A stretch of DNA of 64,000 nucleotides from Sipunculus nudus (taxonomy: Eukaryota > Annelida > Sipuncula > Golfingiida > Sipunculidae), in the NCBI GenBank assembly GCA_026874595.1, contig CM049312.1:69840929-69904928 (forward strand), written 5' to 3'. The notes under the pieces are model-generated. The model was not told the origin of the DNA, did not search any database, and saw only the letters and a program-made list of their open reading frames with translations. Positions 34,214 to 45,661 of this stretch are shown here, one piece after another. Every line of letters starts with the position of its first letter. The first letter of the stretch is position 1. The translations under genes and the position numbers were made by a program.

Positions 34214-36169
34214 TTTTTTAGCTCAGCTGACTGTAAGTCAACTGAGGTATAAGAATGGCGCTAGCCGCTTTGTCCGTCGTCCGTCCGGCCGTACGTTAGC
34301 AGGGCACAAATCGTAACTACTGGACCTAGAAACTTCTAAGTGAATATCCAGGGAGGTTAATAAAAAAATCTCCTTGTAAACCTGAAATCGGGTCACTGCG
34401 ACCTATATTCTCCGAGCTATGGGGCTTGAAAGTACCCCCCAGAATAATAAAAAATATAATACAAACCCTCCAATATCTTGATAATTAATGCATGGATTGT
34501 TATGAATCTTGCCTTGAATATTGACCATGACTAGTTTTGTCATTTCCCGAAAAGTGGTGGCGCGACCTGTATAATAAAAAAAAATATTCGTTAAAATAAC
34601 AATTTTTTTTTAAACTATAAAATGACAACAATCATGTCAGTTTCTCAGCTGTAATAACATCTAGTGTCCCAAAACCTTGTGTGTTTATTGATCACAAGTG
34701 GATCCCATATATTAATCACCCTGTCTGTCTGTTTGTCTGTCTTTCTGTTCATCTGTCCATCCACACAAATTTGTTTCCAGATGATAACTCCAGGTTGCAT
34801 TGACACATGGATTTCAAACTTGACTTACATATGGCCCACCACTAAAGCAAGAACCGTTATGATTTTGAGACCATGAGGTCAAAGGTCAAGGTCACAGGAC
34901 TCAATTTTTTAAAAAGATTATGGCTGCATTTTAAGCCAAGCTGTTCATCCCAAACTTTCCATTTTGCACATTTAGCTGACTTGCCAGTATGGGGAGAGCA
35001 TAAATGAATTTGGGGTCACATGGTCAAAGGTCAAGGTCACAGGGCCATCTGTTTAAAAATTAGTTTCCAGATGATCACTCCAGTTTAGTTTAACATATTG
35101 GTTTCAAACTTAACGTATATATGACTCACCACTAAAGTAAGAACCGTGTGGATTTGGGGTCAAACGGTCATGGTCACAGGACTCTTTTCTTTAAAATGAA
35201 TGCATATATATTTGAAGCCAAACTTTTCATCCCAAACCTTCCATCTTCAAGATTTTGCTAACCTGTCAATAGGGGAAGATCTGTTCAATTTTAGGGTCAT
35301 TAGGTCTAAGGTCAAGGTCACAGTACCCACTTATTTAGAAAGATTGTGGATGCATTTTAAGCCAAATTTTTAATTCAAAACCTTGCACATATAGGTGAGC
35401 TGCCAATAGGGGAAAAACTGATTGATTTGGTGGTCACAAGGTCAAAGGTCATCGTCACAGGGGCCCATCTGTCCACATATTTGTTTCTGGATGATAACTC
35501 CAGTTTGACTTATATATGACTCACTAATAATGTGGGAACCCTTTTTATTTTGGGGTATTAAGGCCAAAGGTCAAGGTCAAAGGACCCACTTCTTTAAAAA
35601 GATTGTTGATGTATTTTTAGCCAAACTTTCTGTCCCAACCATTCTATCTTCCAGATGTTGCTCACCTGCCAATAGTGGAAGTAACTGATGGATTTTGGGG
35701 TCACAAGGTCAAGGTCATGGGGCCATCAATCCACATATTTGTTTCCAGATGATAACGCCAGTTTTGTTTGAAATATTGGTTTCAAACTTGTTTTATATAT
35801 GGCCCACCACTAAAGTAAGAACTGTTGATTCTGGGTCATGAGATCAATGGTCAAGGTCACAGGACCCACTACTTTAGAAAGATTGTGGATGCATTTTAAG
35901 CCAAACTTTTCATCTCAATCCTTCCATCATCAACGTGTGGTGCACCTGCCAATAGGGGAATTTTCCTTTTGATTTTGGGGTCATAAGGGCAAAGGTTAAA
36001 GTCACAGGGCCCATCCATTCACAAATTAGTTTATGGATGATAACTCCAGTATGGGTAGACAGGTTGGCTTCAAACTGATCACAGGACCAATATTTTGGAA
36101 AACCTCATAAACATATATCCTTATAGACAAATGCAGCTGAGCGTCGAGACCCATGGGTCCCTAGTTTTT
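34214..36169 (+). mobile_element. Complete element with 5' module, AGGTCA tandem core and 3' module
   Basis: 5' module TTTTTTAGCTCAGCTGACTG, then CGTCCGTCCGGCCG near 34277. A GTGGTGGCGCGACCTG motif lies near 34556. The core of half-units of about 145 bp spans 34780-36100, with repeated GGTCAAAGGTCAAGGTCACA, ATTGTGGATGCATTTTAAGC and ATGATAACTCCAG. The 3' module is CAGCTGAGCGTCGAGACCCA TGGGTCCCTAG. GCTCAGCTG at the left is inverted as CAGCTGAGC at the right. No protein is encoded. The architecture (unique ends around a tandem core) resembles tandem-core elements described from bivalves; the superfamily is not assigned. Confidence 0.65.
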
Positions 36170-36860
36170 TGGTTTTTTTTTAAAGAGTGTGTTTATTGGT
36201 TAATATTTGATTCAGTGGTGTTAATGGTACACACGGTACATAAAAATTAATGCTTTTTTTGTCGATAAAATGTTTACAGACGAGCCCTTTGTCCGTGGGC
36301 CCTTGTTTATCCTCTACAGCTCAATCCTCATTATAATGATTGCTGTTAAGATAAATGACGAGTGAATCCAGTTACATTCTGATTTAAAGTAGTCATTTCA
36401 AACATTTATAATCTCGGTGTTACATTTCATTCAGGAGCCTGGATTTTACATTTGCATGACAGGCAAAAGGACATATGATATACCAAATTAACACTTAATT
36501 TATGAGCATATGTTTGATGGACTTCAAAAGCATTATTTACTTTACTTGTTGCAATGTTCGGGCAAATTAACAGCAAACCTCTATTCAATTTTATCAAAAA
36601 TTAGTTGCGTTTCAAAGCATTAATTCACCGAAATTGAGACAGATGATGTAAAACCAGCAATGAGTAACAGTATTTAATGTTTACTTTTGCTGAAAGGACA
36701 ACTTACGAGCATTGTATAATGAAATATTCTAAACCATAATATGATTCTGAGCCCTCTAGCAAGCCTTTTTGAAAAAAATCATGTCATTTTCGAAAATGAA
36801 AGAGGACAACATTGCCTTTTAGGGCTTTCTGGGGAGCAGCTTTTTCTTTATATGACTGAC
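36170..36860. other. No gene seen
   Basis: AT-rich sequence with a GTGGGCCCTTGTTT segment near 36295 that may be another repeat end. No supported coding frame. Confidence 0.35.
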
Positions 36861-37080
36861 TTAGAGTTCAGCGAATAGCCCTAAACATGGCCAATACATG
36901 TAGGTCAAACAAATAAAATGGTAGTATGTGGTTACTGCAGCATGTTTGTTTTGCTGATCATCATGTCGCAGGGGACATTCAGAAATAACATCAACATGTA
37001 CATTTGGGACCTCCTGCTGACTCTGAATTTTTCCTAAGCTACCTGCAGATGGCAGCACAAGACGGGTTGCTTTTGGCTTT
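36861..37080 (-). CDS. Candidate exon of unknown product, weak
   Basis: On the minus strand, CATCAACAG ending at 37081 could be an acceptor. The following frame stays open for about 72 codons to a stop at 36861. It includes LPSAGSLGKIQSQQEVPNVH and DVISECPLRHDDQQNKHAAV, which looks more protein-like than most frames here, but the C-terminal third is less convincing and may be intronic. No family is recognised. The acceptor coincides with the edge of a dispersed repeat (37081-37410). Confidence 0.2.
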
Positions 37081-37410
37081 CTGTTGATGTTTGGGCGTCA
37101 ATATAGAGGTTTGGGGATATATCCCCCAACCTTTTGACAAGGGGGGGGGGGGGGGGGGGGGTTAGTTTGTAATGATATTTATATATTGCAAATGAAATAT
37201 ATTATTAATTAAAATCCTAGACTTTGGTTCCATTTATGAGTATACTATGAAATATTATACCTTAACCCAGTTTACAATAAACTTATACAGGAAACATAAT
37301 ACCTTATTTCTTAAAACTATATACCGATTGTGATTAAGAAGATATATTTGAAATGTGTCTAACAGCCGCTAATATATTTGAAATGTCTCACAAAGACGCT
37401 AAAAAGGTAA
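37081..37410. repeat. Dispersed repeat, related to 63031-63380
   Basis: Contains TTTGGGGATATATCCCCC, a G tract of about 21 bases at 37141, and ATATATTTGAAATGTGTC blocks that recur at 63031-63380 in the same order with much divergence. Confidence 0.5.
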
Positions 37411-38269
37411 ATAAATATTTATATTGTGCACTCATCAGGTAAGACAGAAATGGACTAGATCAAACCAGTGTAACAGAGATATAGGACCCTGAATGTATAT
37501 ATATATATATATTGCTGGCCTGTTGTGTCACATGTAACCAAGATTGTTGAGTGTAAATGTGCGCCCTGGGGTAAAGATACAAGCATCAGATAGAGTAAGT
37601 CGGGATACGGGAGGACTGGGGTCAAAGGTCGTTGTATGAGGGAGCTGGTAAGAGGCTGTACTGAGAGCAGTTAGTGACAGTGCTTAAAGAAAACTATATA
37701 GACACGGGGTTCTCCAAGTGTTTCCTTGTGGCAGTTATGAAAGAAAGAAGGAAAGAAAGAAAAATATAATGAGGGGGTCCTATGAAATATGTTATGAAAT
37801 TCTTAACGAGGAATTTGTTCGCGTGCCTACAGGCGGTGACACGTTCGTTCCGTTTATTGAGGGTGGCCAAATGTGGGTTGCAAATGATATAGTATTTTTC
37901 CTATAAGCATAGGTTACGTCTGTTAGTAGCGCTGTTATAAGCCTTTGCCTGTTTCAGTATTTTCCATGATAGTGTAGTCTACACCTTTGTCTTTCAGTTG
38001 CCATATATATTTGCTAATTAAGTTCTGTGTTAAATTTCTTAGATTTGTTCAAGAAAGATGATTTGTGGTTAATTAGCATAGCGTGACTTGAATGAGTTCT
38101 ATGTTAATCTTATGTAAGTTTGTTTCGGCTCACTTGCGGCTGTTACGGTCGCTTGGTACACAATTGATTGTTTTAAGTAGTGGCCGGACATGGGGCATTC
38201 CACTGGATTTCATGTTGCACGAAACTACGTGGTAGTAAAATGTATGAAATTACTTGATTCGTCTTCATA
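37411..38269. other. No gene seen
   Basis: Short frames only; one purine-rich AAAGAAAGAAAGAAAG stretch near 37740. Confidence 0.4.
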
Positions 38270-38272
38270 TTG

Positions 38273-38273
<1 letters not shown>

Positions 38274-38336
<63 letters not shown>

Positions 38337-38380
38337 ATTTATGTATTTATGTATGTATATGTATGTGTGTGTGTGTGTGT
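38274..38380. repeat. Compound microsatellite (TA)n(TG)n
   Basis: About 36 bp of TA followed by about 26 bp of TG, then interrupted GTAT and TG units. Confidence 0.95.
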
Positions 38381-38769
38381 CTGCTAGTCATCCCCCACAT
38401 TAGAATATAAATTGACGCCACTATATATAGAACATCCATTTTGTCATTCCTCTGAGGTAACAGCAATAGATTATAGTCAGAAACCCCGACATTTTGTAAA
38501 AATGGATCACCTTATGAAATGTGACCGTCTTTGACAGGTTTGGGATCTTCTCTACCGAATTGCAAAGTTGCTTTTAAAGTTGCAGAATTTCATATAGGTG
38601 GAGAAAATCACCTTTATGTTTTGCAGGGCTTGGATGAATAGTCCGCTGATTTAAACCGAGACTGTGAACCGATGGGTTCCAAGCAAAGACGCTGGGTCGC
38701 CCTGGAGTCCCGCTGTTGCTAACGTCTTGATCCGATCATTTTAGGCTAAGAATATTTAGTAAGGGAATA

Positions 38770-39264
38770 TTAAAGGTGCCCATTTGCCTACCTTTTGGAA
38801 AAGAATTTATGTGATTTCTGGCTTCCTTTGCGTATATATAAATGATCTAAGGGTACTTTTGGTTGGGAAAAGTTATGAACTTGTTTTATGAAAAGGTCTT
38901 ATATGGCCTTCGCAAAGGATGTGTTAACTTGTTTTTCAACAACATGTTTGTAAACACAGCAATGTTGACAAACGGGAAAAACATGTAACCTAACGTGGTA
39001 GGTTGCATATACGTGGAGGTAGAAAGGTCACTATTTGCAAAACGCCATTTGCAAAGCTCTGGCTTACCCGACTTGCTACCAGATGCCCTAGTTGAATTTG
39101 TTTTGCTTTTTTGGTGGGCCCCAACATAATATAAACATGTTGATATAAACAAAACAAGCAGCCTGTGCGTGTTGATATCCACATGTTCCTCCCTATTTTT
39201 ATAAAAGCTCCAAAGGATTACCTTTAAGATTATAAGGGTCAGATAGGTGATTCGGCCCCTTTAA
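38770..39264. mobile_element. MITE with TTAA ends, copy 2
   Basis: TTAA-AGGTGCCCATTTGCC at the left and GATTCGGCCCCT-TTAA at the right, with intact TTAA on both sides. Interior blocks match 7147-7592. Slightly longer than copy 1 (495 against 446 bp). Confidence 0.75.
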
Positions 39265-39854
39265 TCTAGTGAGTGCTTCATAGTATTTATGATTCTAATG
39301 ATCGACTTAAACAAACACACTTTGGGAAGGACAGGGCAGGGCATGAAACGGCCTGAGGATGGCAGTAAACATAGAGCCCATGGTCGGGCCGCTCTGAACT
39401 AGAGTCATAATGGAATTGGTAAGACGAATATTCATAAGTGTTTCCCCTCTAATTCGACAAAACCCTACACGGGAATCCCGTGCAAATTAGCTGAGGGGTC
39501 CATATTAAAATTACCTAAAACGCTCAAGGGATAATGGTTCCCTTATACTTCCCAAATGACGTCTCCCAAGAATATACTCTCCTAAGCCTTCCCAGCATGC
39601 CTTGCCAGGTTGTAAACAAAAGCCGATGGAGGTAATTATCTGAGTTTCTTGAGAGTAAGTGCCAATATTTTTATACATACTGAACATTAAGTTACAATTT
39701 ATGTCCCAACGGAGTCAGTACAACTGTATTATGCTCAGTATGTAGGGGTTGTTGCATGTCGATTAGTTTGAAAATGGGGGGGGGGGGGGGGGGGGGGGTG
39801 GCAACTGAGACTTCTTAAGGAAACTTGAAACATTATAAGTGAAATATATATATA
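39265..39854. other. No gene seen; long G tract
   Basis: A G run of about 22 bases lies near 39777-39798. No coding frame is supported. Confidence 0.4.
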
Positions 39855-40030
39855 CAGTGGAACCCCGCCTTGCAACCAAGCCGCAATTGCGACCACCCCC
39901 ACAATTACGAACACTTTTCGTGGTCCCGTTATACGATCCAGGTAATTCAAAGTTTCACAAATACGACCACTCCAAAATTACGACCACTTTGGTCAGTACC
40001 CAAGGTGGTCGTAATTGTGTGGTTTCGCTA
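39855..40030. mobile_element. Tigger-like MITE
   Basis: Left end TA-CAGTGGAACCCCGCCTTG, right end the complement of TAGCGAAACCACACAATTAC, with TA flanks and inverted ATTACGACCAC blocks inside. 176 bp, no coding capacity. Confidence 0.6.
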
Positions 40031-40032
40031 TA

Positions 40033-40624
40033 TATATATATAAAACACAAAAGCGTGAGGAGCTTTGTTCAATGACGACGTATTTTATTATGCTTACGTA
40101 CATATGATATGGCTAACACTGGTGACTAGATACAGCATGTATTTAGCCTAAATTGGGGTTCTCGGCAGGATTTTTGTCACAATGTAACGGCAGGTAAAAC
40201 AAATATGTGAAATTTGGGTCACGAGCATAGGCAGGGAGCTCGAGCCAATGATGGAAAAATATGACAAAATGCTACCGGTATTTAAGAAAGCTGAAACTGG
40301 ACTTTTTATTGTAAATACTCATATAATCGGTAAAATGTTCTAATTTCTCTGCAATACTTCTTTCGCAAAAATTCAGTCATTTTGGTCTAATTCTTCCGTC
40401 CGTCCGGACCATTGAACTCTGATTGCCTCCATATCGTTTATTTTATTTTGGAATCACTCAATTATAAGATATCTTACATTGCGTAAAAGGGTGAAATTTA
40501 AAGTGGTCCAGCTCCCTTCATAATTATGATCCACAGATAAAAGGTAACAAGTCCACACTCCCCAGGGCACATTTTTAATCGACCACGCGTAAATCCTCAA
40601 ATTAGAGGAGGATATTTGTGCCCT
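40033..40624. other. Unassigned; would be intron if the minus-strand gene at 41 kb continues
   Basis: A minus-strand frame includes NVPWGVWTCYLLSVDHNYEG followed by AAT/GTAAGA, a good donor, near 40475. Its relation to the exons at 41 kb is unclear, so no exon is called. Confidence 0.3.
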
Positions 40625-40626
40625 TA

Positions 40627-41043
40627 CTGTGGTTGTATTTTTGTTCGTGAGGGTTTCAAATTCGCAATATTGGCGAAAGGAAAATATCGCGAAAATAAAA
40701 CCTTCATAAATATGACGCCCAGTTATACAAACTTGAAGAATGTTTATACTATGGCCTCCTTGTTGCCTCGTGTAGGTGTTCGATATGCCAGCAGCGGCGC
40801 AAGTCATAAGGTTGATATTATAAACAATATAGGATCTTTTATATCAGTTGCTTATAATGGGCAAGAAATTCCTCTCATATGGTGTTCTTCATTAGAAATA
40901 TTTTTAATTTATGCGCATATTAAATAATATCAAATAATGTATACATTGTGTAGATTACTGTGTGGAAAACTGAAACCCCGCGAAATGTTGAAAACAGTGA
41001 TAATCGCGAAAATTTAACCTCGCGAACATGAAAGTAACCACAG
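40627..41043. mobile_element. TA-flanked MITE sitting in a splice donor
   Basis: Ends TA-CTGTGGTTGTATTTTTGTTC and, in complement, TA-CTGTGGTTACTTTCATGTTC, with GCGAGG and AATTTCGC-type blocks shared further in. TA occurs on both sides (40625-40626 and 41044-41045). About 417 bp, no transposase. Relatives lie at 30682-31109, with an end fragment near 42120-42178. The right TA is part of the GTA of the donor of the minus-strand exon ending at 41047. Confidence 0.75.
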
Positions 41044-41046
41044 TAC

Positions 41047-41225
41047 CTCAGTTGAGGCAACTTTCCCCTCCCTGTTGAAGATCCTAAACGTCTGCCAGCT
41101 ATACATATCGTTCGTCCCATCATCAAGTTCCTGGACCTTAGAACCCTCGTCGTAAACAAGATCAGTCATCCTATCCACCTCGTATATTCTATGCAGGTAC
41201 TTCGCAATATCCTCTAGAAGATACA
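41047..41225 (-). CDS. Exon of a probable SnoaL/DUF4440 (NTF2-like) domain protein
   Basis: Read on the minus strand from 41225, two bases complete a split Val codon. Then 59 codons follow: YLLEDIAKYLHRIYEVDRMT, DLVYDEGSKVQELDDGTNDM, YSWQTFRIFNREGKVASTE. The run is free of stops and highly protein-like. The pattern 'helix, strand ending in a Y/W-x-T-F turn, then GKV' fits the second half of NTF2-like DUF4440/SnoaL domains; this is recognition by pattern only. The acceptor (GTAAAG) was chosen because it keeps phase with the exon at 41403-41534; two other AGs lie just upstream. The donor reads GAG/GTACTG and its GTA abuts a MITE; removing the MITE gives GAG/GTAAGG. The downstream exon carrying the domain's last strand was not found. 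Confidence 0.5.
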
Positions 41226-41402
41226 CTTTACCAGGAGTTCTTTTTCCCTTTTAAAATTAAAAAAAAAAAAACTTTCGAAAAAGGTAAAAACCAAATGTGC
41301 TTTTGGGCAAAGAATGGAGAGAATGTTTATGCCAGACAAAGAAACAGTGAATGTAAGGTATTTGTTATATGTTATATGTTTCCTATTTATATTATTTCTT
41401 AC

Positions 41403-41534
41403 CTCTTCCAACAACAGGTGGTTGAGCAGCTGGTAAAATAACGGCATCTTTGGTGTAATGCTCGGCGGAATCCGTATTTTCCTGTGTAAACCATCTGATG
41501 GCATTCAATTTAGCAACTATTTCTTTTTCCTCAC
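41403..41534 (-). CDS. Upstream exon of the probable SnoaL/DUF4440 (NTF2-like) protein
   Basis: On the minus strand the exon follows CTATTTAAG (acceptor at 41536-41535), completes a split codon with GT, encodes 43 residues and leaves one G before GTAAGA, a strong donor. The residues include EEKEIVAKLNAIRWFTQENT, then DSAEHYTKDAVILPAAQPPV and VGR. The block 'YTxDAVxLPxxxPPVxGR' is characteristic of the DUF4440/SnoaL NTF2-like fold, a small cone-shaped domain used as enzyme or binding scaffold; substrate unknown. The intron to the next exon is 177 bp and phases agree (1 then 1). The start codon and first exon were not identified; they lie at higher coordinates. Confidence 0.55.
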
Positions 41535-41536
41535 CT

Positions 41537-44532
41537 TAAATAGAGCATTTCGTGTAATAAAAGAAAAAATCTAGGTATTTGAGCATGCTTTGTGCTACTT
41601 TTTGCTTCTTATTGTGCAGAAGGAAAATGATTTAGTTAACGGTGTTAGTAAAATGCCTCATTGTATAATGTTCGTGGTGGTCCGACGTTTCCTGTATAAT
41701 TCTCTCTGATGTGATAGATTTTGAAACTTTCATTTCACGTACATATTGCGCTTATAAAAATTGCTGTCATTGGTAGTAAATTATGTCTACAAAGCAGCCA
41801 AGATGGTAACCTTTGTTTACGCGACATCTGTATTTACTCACTAAAAAGTTAAAAAGGTAATACTGCCTTTAGTTACCTATTTATTCTATAGCTTCAGTTT
41901 CACGTATATTGTACGTCAATATTCGCATACATCTCATGTTACCAGAAATTCAAATATTGATAATATAAATTATATCAAAATTTTTTTGTATCTGCCACTA
42001 TTGCATGAAAAATTCTCACCTGTTTCATATTCTCTTTGCTCTTTGTGCAAATGATCAGATTCTGCACGCATGTTATGGAATTGATATAATAATTGTTATG
42101 TACACTGTGTAAGTTACCGTATGGTAACTGACGAAAATAAAACCCTCAGGAACAAGAGGCCACAGTATAGCAATATACTAATATAGAAACGTCCCTCCAG
42201 ACCTTCTCTGTTTGAACCTTAACCAATACACAATTTTAAATTGGCAGCATGGATGGGGAGGAATATTTAAGCCTTTTCCTCGAGCATGCGCACTGCGACT
42301 AACGGTCGTGTGCTGTGTTCAGGTCCAGTGGTCTGACCTAGTGTTTTTCAATGCAGAAGTATCCACGCCGGGGACCTAGTGTGCAATATCCTATCAGTTC
42401 TTGTTTCATATATATCATTTGATATATAACAGAAAAGACAAAAGTGTTTATTAAATATTAGCACTCATCTGAATTTTAAAACTACATCCCTCTTTTAATA
42501 ATTTTTATAATTAATTAGTTTTAATAATCAATTAATATATATAAAGGACCATTCTTCGCTGAAATTTCCTGTGCACGACATAACCCAAGGAGGGCCACAT
42601 CCTCAATTAGACAGTGTTGTTTCTTACGATCGTAGTATCGCATATGGTGAAATGATTAAATATGTGTATCACCTTACACGGCTTTTATCGTTAGTCTTCT
42701 AATATTCACATTGTGTCAGTTCTACAGGGCACATGGGGATGTACAGGAAAAAGCAATCGAGTAACAAAAACACATGCAATCAAATTGCGTTTAGCAATAT
42801 ACAATAGGACGCAAAATAACATGACCAAGTCGTGGGGACTGGTTTTATAATTCTTTGATCACGGTAGTAATTATTTTGCCGGGCTTAATTTTAAATAACC
42901 TACGGCAATGGACCATGCTCTGGGGTGAAAAGAAGATTTACCTTGGCCAAACTCGAAGAATCCAAAAGAGTTTCATCCTGTGTACCACGGGGTGCATGCT
43001 CATCTATGTCAGGGACCACGTTCTGTCCCGTTCGTTTTTAACATTAAACGTGGACCCCGCATGACCATTCACTTTCATTCACGTCCCCTGAAGGTGTCCT
43101 ACGGTAAATACCACGTCCTACCAAGTTCTCCACGACCTTCAAGAACTTTGAGAACCGTAGACAGAACGTAGTTAGTGAGACCTAGGCTTTATTTTTTTTT
43201 AGCAAACATTATGGGGATTCTTGTGCCTTAAGTATAAAAGGCAGCTCAGAGAGGTGATGTTAGTTCCCAGTTTATCTTGAATTTTTGAGTGCTGTAATTT
43301 ACTGTCCCGCCTAATCAAAATTTTTCATTATCTGTGTGCTCGCCACCTCACACATAGACAGTCTCTGTAAGAAAAGGCGATCTATATAGCCTTGACCTTT
43401 TATTTTAACATGTCAGGGACCGGAAAGTAACTGCATCTGATATTGATAAGATTTTACTTCTTAAACTTTTTGCTACTGATCAGTCTCTCACGATTCCATT
43501 CCAATCACCATTTCTCATAGACTGCAATATAAGTGAACTACTATTCTTCTCATATCTGCTAATACATACATTAACTTATTTTCTTTTGAGATATTTAATT
43601 AAGACATGTTGGTACGGTTTCTGAGGACGCGGATGAAATGGTGTATAAAGTCGTTCCTGTTTATCCCATCGATCAACCCTCAACCACTAGTGGTAGGAAT
43701 TAGTTTTAAAATCATAACCGATGATTGAAAAATTAAAATTACCGATGATGGATTATTAAACGATTATTTTATGTACTTTCTATATATTACCTTGAAATCT
43801 GCTGTATACTAGTTCCTAAAATATTGACCCCAATTAATAGTGTGATGTGTATTGGTATTCATAATGAAACCATCAATCCATCATCTATCCAAGGTCGACT
43901 TGCCGTCGGACGGTTATAGCCACGCAAGGTTCTGTTTTGATGCTGTTTGTTACTATGTGTTCGTATATCTCTGACAGGATTAGATTCTTTGCATGTGCAT
44001 ACATAATCGTTTTTATTCGAATATGCAAAATGCAATCGAATTGATTTATTTTGAAAGAAAACGACCAATTGTCGATTTAATTCATTAATCGGCACACTAC
44101 TACAACCCAAACCCCAATTTTTTGTATTGTGTTGAACACAAAACATACTTTAGACATGTCCCTGACGGAGGTGTCCAAACGATGCGAGATCGGCCACGGT
44201 TAAGAAATATGACCCAGAAATTGGGAAATAATACGGTACTTAAGACGTTTCCCATTCAAGCAGTGTAACATACTAAATGTTATGTCACCCAAGAGTGAAT
44301 TGCATTATGGCAGAGTTAATTGATCTGGTGTAATATTTATTCCTTATCGTTGGTGAAGGACTGCATGATTTTCGGCCAAAGTTGCACTAAACAGTACTGT
44401 ACTGAGACAAGTTTAATCGACGGCATGAGTAGAGGTTGATGTATGAGGTAAATATTATTCTTCATATATAAGGTTTAATTTCTATAAAGCAACTTTTACG
44501 TCTAAATTTCATGTTTTAGCGTAATGGAAATA
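41537..44532. other. Mostly unassigned; MITE fragment and an NRF1-like site
   Basis: Near 42120-42178 an end fragment (GTAACTGACGAAAATAAAAC ... GGCCACAGTA) is related to the MITE at 40627. At 42284-42292 GCATGCGCA resembles an NRF1 site and could belong to a promoter of the minus-strand gene at 41 kb; that is speculation. A GC-balanced stretch at 42900-43160 has short open frames without recognisable domains. Confidence 0.3.
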
Positions 44533-44706
44533 CAGTAGAAACTCGAAATAACGACCACCAACGGGACCTCGATCAGGTGGTCGCATTTTTTAGGTGGTCG
44601 CCTATGTTAGGTTTTATTTAAAGAGTAATAAAGAATCTGGACCGTGAACAAGTGGTCATTATTTAGAGGTGGTCGCTAAACCGAGGTGGTCATAGGTTTT
44701 ACTATG
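44533..44706. mobile_element. Tigger-like MITE
   Basis: TA-CAGTAGAAACTCGAAATAA at the left and the complement of TA-CATAGTAAAACCTATGACC at the right, with inverted AGGTGGTCG / CGACCACC blocks inside. About 175 bp. Confidence 0.65.
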
Positions 44707-44708
44707 TA

Positions 44709-45661
44709 TATGGCTGTAAAATTATATTATACATACCAAAGAGTGTGTATCTTAAGTTTAAAAGCAAGGTGATCCACTACAAGGCAATTATTTTCAAACT
44801 GAGTTTTTAAACATTCTTCGAAATTTCATCTTCATTACCTATTCCTGTCGGGCGATGTTACCCTCGAGGAGAAGCAGATATCTAAAGACCACACGAAACT
44901 CCAAAATCTAGTGTTGGTAGCATATTAAGCTTAAAGTATAAGTATCCATAATTCTTTCAGAGAATATAAGTAGTTTCTTTCTTAAATATATTGATTTGTT
45001 TGTTAACACAAAACATTCCCTTTTTTTGGAGTGTACGTATACAAGAGTTCAGCCAGTTGGTTTTACAGTTAAAAGAGTCTGGACGTTCACATCTTTACCG
45101 GTGTGACAACATAGTTAAGGAAAGCATTAAAAAATGGAGGCGGTTATCTCCTAAAAAAAAATTACGTCTGCTTGGCTCGGAATAAAAGTGCAGATATATT
45201 ACATTATGTCTGTTTGCCTAACGTCCAAACTAACGTTACCGTAGAAGTGAGATTTTACTTTATCCATGGGGTCAAGTGGAGTTGTTTACTCACGTGGAAA
45301 CTCATTCGGGGTTTAAATATTGGAAAACTAATCAAATATGCAAGGTTTTTGCAGATGTGTTAATAGTGTATTGATGTTTTAAATCATCCATTTATTTTAC
45401 TGTTATATTTAAAAAAAATAAAAAATAACGGTTTTCGTTCACAATTGAGAGGAGGAGAAAATGGGATGGATGACTGGGAATGACTCAGACTTAAATAAGC
45501 AAACAAGGATGGATTGCAAACAGACCCGATGATCAAATGGATCGATTGCCAATTATGATCATCAAGCCCTTCCCATTAGCGCCACCTACAGGGCACAAAT
45601 AAAATAATTAAAAACATACGGTGCTTTTGAGGAATCCTGAAAAGAAAAGATACAGAGAGTT
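44709..45661. other. No gene seen
   Basis: Frames at 44991-45185 and 45172-45363 have no recognisable domain and no splice support. Confidence 0.4.

Noticed and set aside
40454-40807. 117-codon minus-strand frame as third exon of the SnoaL-like gene
   Set aside because: Most of it runs through the MITE; the unique part (NVPWGVWTCYLL...) does not look like the last strand of the domain, although a good donor follows it.
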